From Geopsychrobacter electrodiphilus DSM 16401 (lineage in GTDB: Bacteria; Desulfobacterota; Desulfuromonadia; Desulfuromonadales; Geopsychrobacteraceae): DNA of 64,000 nucleotides. The notes beneath the pieces are model-generated. The model ran no database searches, was not told where the DNA came from, and saw only the letters and a list, made by a program, of their open reading frames with translations. Location: assembly GCF_000384395.1 (NCBI RefSeq), contig NZ_ARWE01000001.1:558001-622000 (forward strand), written 5' to 3'. This document shows positions 61,708-64,000 of this stretch, one piece after another. A program made the translations under genes and the position numbers. Numbering within the stretch: the first letter of the stretch is position 1; every line of letters begins with the position of its first letter.

Positions 61708-63237
61708 TCACAGACTCGGCAGGAGTCCTCTGGGGATCAGATCGTTATAGGCACCGGTCTGTACCAACTCCTTGGACTTGGCAATATCGGGTGAGAAGTA
61801 GCGGTCCTGATCATAAAAGGGGACACGGGCGCGCAGGCGGCTTTTGGCTTTTTCAAGCAGCTGCGAGGTCTTCAGCGGTCGGCGGAAATCGACTCCCTGG
61901 CAGGCTGCCAGCAGCTCCACCGCCAGAATCCCGGCGCTGTTGTCGGCCATGTCGCGCAGTCGGCGGGCGGCGAAGGTCGCCATTGAGACATGATCCTCCT
62001 GATTGGCCGAGGTCGGCAGGCTGTCGACGCAGGCCGGGTGGGCGAAGGTTTTGTTCTCGCTGGCGAGCGCCGCGGCGGTGCACTGGGCGATCATGAAGCC
62101 CGAATTGAGGCCCCCCTTCTCGACCAGAAACGGTGGCAGCTTGCTCAGGTTGCTGTCGATCAACAGGGCGATACGCCGCTCGGCCAGAGCGCCGATTTCG
62201 GCAATCGCCAGGGCCAGGTTGTCGGCCGCCATCGCCACCGGTTCGGCGTGAAAGTTGCCGCCGGAGAGGATGTCGCAATCCTCGCTGAAGACCAGCGGGT
62301 TGTCGGAGACGGCGTTCGACTCGGTGATCAGCACCCGTGCGGTGTTGCGGATCTGTTCGAGGCAGGCGCCCATCACCTGCGGTTGGCAGCGCAGCGAATA
62401 GGGGTCCTGCACCGCTTCGCAGTTGCGGTGGGAATCCTCGATCGCGCTCTTCTCCAGCAGGCTGCGGTAGGCGGCGGCGGTGTCGATGCGACTGGCATGG
62501 CCGCTGACCTCATGAATGCGGGCATCAAACGGGTTGCGGCTGCCCAAAGCCGCTTCGAGGCTGAGGCTGCCGGTAATCAGGGCCGTCGCGAACAGGTCTT
62601 CGGCGGCGAACAGGCCGCGCAGGGCAAAGGCGGTTGAGGCCTGGGTGCCGTTGAGCAGCGCCAACCCCTCTTTGGGCGCCAGGGTCACAGGTGAAAGTCC
62701 TGCGATCTCCAGGCCTTTGCGACCCGAGAGGCGCGCCCCATGATGGAAGACTTCCCCCTCACCGAGCAGCACCGTCGCCATGTGGGCCAGCGGAGCCAGA
62801 TCGCCCGATGCCCCAACCGAGCCCTTTTCCGGGATGCAAGGGTAGACCTCGGCATTCACCAGACTGATCAAGGCTTCAATCACCTCACGTCGGATCCCCG
62901 AGTAGCCGCGCGCCAGACTGTTGATCTTCAAGACCAGCAGCAGTCGGACCGTCGCTTCTTCCATGAAGTTACCGGTCCCGGCGGCATGGGAGAGGACGAT
63001 GGAGCGTTGCAGGGTTTCCAGCTCGTCGTTCGGGATGCGGGTGTTGGCCAGCAGACCGAAACCGGTGTTGACCCCGTAGACCACCCGGCCCTGTTCGATG
63101 ATCTCGTGGACGGTGGCCGCGGCGCGGTCGATGGGGCCGGCGGCGTCAGGGTTCAGGCTGAGTTCGACCGGTTGAGCCTGGACCTTGCGCAGAGTGGCCA
63201 GATCAAGCTGACCGGGGGTTATTTGCAGTTTGAACAT
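61708..63237 (-). CDS. hutH: Histidine ammonia-lyase
   Basis: 509 residues. It removes ammonia from histidine to give urocanate, the first step of histidine breakdown. The MIO cofactor triad Ala-Ser-Gly lies in [15 protein letters not shown] at 139-153. Other family marks are YGVNTGFG near 54, LLNGTQ near 193 and [14 protein letters not shown] near 415. Length is normal. It follows hutU in the same direction. Confidence 0.97.
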   Translation of the reverse strand: MFKLQITPGQLDLATLRKVQAQPVELSLNPDAAGPIDRAAATVHEIIEQGRVVYGVNTGFGLLANTRIPNDELETLQRSIVLSHAAGTGNFMEEATVRLLLVLKINSLARGYSGIRREVIEALISLVNAEVYPCIPEKGSVGASGDLAPLAHMATVLLGEGEVFHHGARLSGRKGLEIAGLSPVTLAPKEGLALLNGTQASTAFALRGLFAAEDLFATALITGSLSLEAALGSRNPFDARIHEVSGHASRIDTAAAYRSLLEKSAIEDSHRNCEAVQDPYSLRCQPQVMGACLEQIRNTARVLITESNAVSDNPLVFSEDCDILSGGNFHAEPVAMAADNLALAIAEIGALAERRIALLIDSNLSKLPPFLVEKGGLNSGFMIAQCTAAALASENKTFAHPACVDSLPTSANQEDHVSMATFAARRLRDMADNSAGILAVELLAACQGVDFRRPLKTSQLLEKAKSRLRARVPFYDQDRYFSPDIAKSKELVQTGAYNDLIPRGLLPSL

Positions 63238-63284
63238 GTTGATTCTCCAAAGTCTTTATGTGATGAATATAAATCCACCGCTCA

Positions 63285-63388
63285 ATTCTTCTCCCTGAGG
63301 GAGAAGGTGGCCGAAGGCCGGATGAGGGGGTGCCGATTGCGATCATTCCCGCCTCACCCTGACACTCTCCCTCAGAGAGAGGGAAATT
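63285..63388. repeat. Intergenic repeat with CTCCCTGAGGGAGAAGG core
   Basis: Contains TTCTCCCTGAGGGAGAAGG, then GGCCGAAGGCCGGATGAGGG, and near the right end CTCTCCCTCAGAGAGAGGG. This hairpin-rich pattern is a widespread repeat type in proteobacterial intergenic regions. It separates hutU and hutH. Confidence 0.7.
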
Positions 63389-63397
63389 TATTCAATG

Positions 63398-64000
63398 TTA
63401 CTTTCCGAGCATCGGTAGATCCAGCCCCTGCTCCCGCGCACAATCACGAGCGATATCATAACCGGCATCGGCATGACGCATCACTCCGGTCGCCGGATCA
63501 TTCCACAGCACCCGCTGTAGGCGCGCAGCTGCAGCGTCAGTCCCGTCGGCGACAATCACCAGTCCGGCATGCTGGCTGAAGCCTATGCCGACCCCGCCGC
63601 CGTGATGGAGGCTGACCCAGGTGGCTCCTCCGGCGGTGGAGAGCATGGCGTTCAGCAGCGGCCAGTCGGAGACTGCATCGGAGCCATCAAGCATCGCTTC
63701 GGTCTCACGATTGGGGCTGGCGACCGAGCCGGAATCGAGGTGGTCACGGCCGATAACGACTGGTGCCTTGAGTTCACCACTTTTGACCATCTGGTTGAAG
63801 GCCACTCCGAGGCGCGCGCGATCCTTGAGTCCGACCCAGCAGATGCGCGCCGGCAGCCCCTGGAACTGGATCCGCTCGCGGGCCATGTCGAGCCAGTGAT
63901 GCAGGTGCGGATCATTCGGAATCAGCTCCTTGACCTTGGCGTCGGTCTTGTAAATATCCTCAGGATCGCCGGAGAGCGCCACCCAGCGGAAAGGACCGAT
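63398..64000 (-). CDS. hutU: Urocanate hydratase, C-terminal part (5' end outside window)
   Basis: The frame is open from the window edge to 63398, giving the last 200 residues. Marks: [54 protein letters not shown], and [18 protein letters not shown]. It adds water to urocanate in histidine breakdown. It precedes hutH by about 160 bp containing the repeat at 63285. Confidence 0.96.
   Translation of the reverse strand: MGPFRWVALSGDPEDIYKTDAKVKELIPNDPHLHHWLDMARERIQFQGLPARICWVGLKDRARLGVAFNQMVKSGELKAPVVIGRDHLDSGSVASPNRETEAMLDGSDAVSDWPLLNAMLSTAGGATWVSLHHGGGVGIGFSQHAGLVIVADGTDAAAARLQRVLWNDPATGVMRHADAGYDIARDCAREQGLDLPMLGK

Noticed and set aside
62740-63579. 279-codon plus-strand frame opposite hutH and hutU
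   Set aside because: It crosses two real genes and the intergenic repeat on the opposite strand.
1-64000. tRNA, rRNA genes, CRISPR arrays, prophage or conjugative modules
   Set aside because: No cloverleaf, rRNA segment, regular spaced repeats, integrase, capsid or relaxase genes were recognised; only IS30, MITE-like and hsdM remnants were seen.

Overview
The window looks like a chromosomal segment of a Gram-negative anaerobe, most likely a deltaproteobacterium of the Desulfuromonas/Geobacter group. This is an inference from the gene mix: a DUF362 ferredoxin-like protein, LarE with an Rrf2 regulator, DUF1847, a ferredoxin-nitroreductase fusion, rubredoxin-DUF2231 beside a siroheme protein, many c-di-GMP and two-component proteins, and a selenocysteine-containing peroxiredoxin-like protein. 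No rRNA, tRNA or CRISPR array was seen.

Layout. 1-17.6 kb is ordinary housekeeping and accessory metabolism. It holds DUF362, GGDEF-PilZ, an MscS channel, a secreted nuclease, rrf2-larE, DUF1847, a thioesterase, the selenoprotein, a CheY-like regulator, a CvfB-like S1 protein, pgi, plsC, an MFS carrier, a nitroreductase, a LysE exporter, pdxH and the divergent argP/argO pair. 17.7-35.0 kb is a long minus-strand array of about 14 genes, nearly all encoding exported proteins: a PASTA protein, a CsgG-like lipoprotein, a vWA/PAN protein, an M6-type metalloprotease, proteins with a shared four-cysteine domain, one protein ending in LEMTG repeats, and two DUF4412-like paralogs. I know no named system with this composition, and it is the best candidate here for an undescribed envelope or surface system. 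35.0-38.9 kb holds a hybrid histidine kinase and a convergent LuxR-type regulator, between two copies of an 84-bp direct repeat and beside an IS30 remnant.

38.9-46.8 kb carries a DUF1326-DUF2182 pair behind a leader with an intrinsic-terminator hairpin, a cysteine-rich response regulator, a quinone oxidoreductase, rubredoxin-DUF2231 plus a siroheme/4Fe-4S protein, and a NarL-type two-component pair. 47.0-57.7 kb is a second, plus-strand run of small exported proteins (three share a SPEK..WY.EKL motif), an OmpA-domain protein and a large Ig-like lipoprotein. A 172-bp MITE-like element sits inside it.

57.7-58.9 kb is a gene graveyard: fragments of hsdM, of an AIM24-like gene, of the OmpA-domain gene (with an in-frame internal deletion) and of the siroheme-protein gene lie side by side. 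Two of these have their intact parent elsewhere in the window. 58.9-64 kb returns to ordinary genes: a DUF47/Pit phosphate uptake pair, a membrane diguanylate cyclase, and hutH followed upstream by hutU, which runs off the window.

All assignments come from reading the sequence and from memory of protein families. No database search was run.
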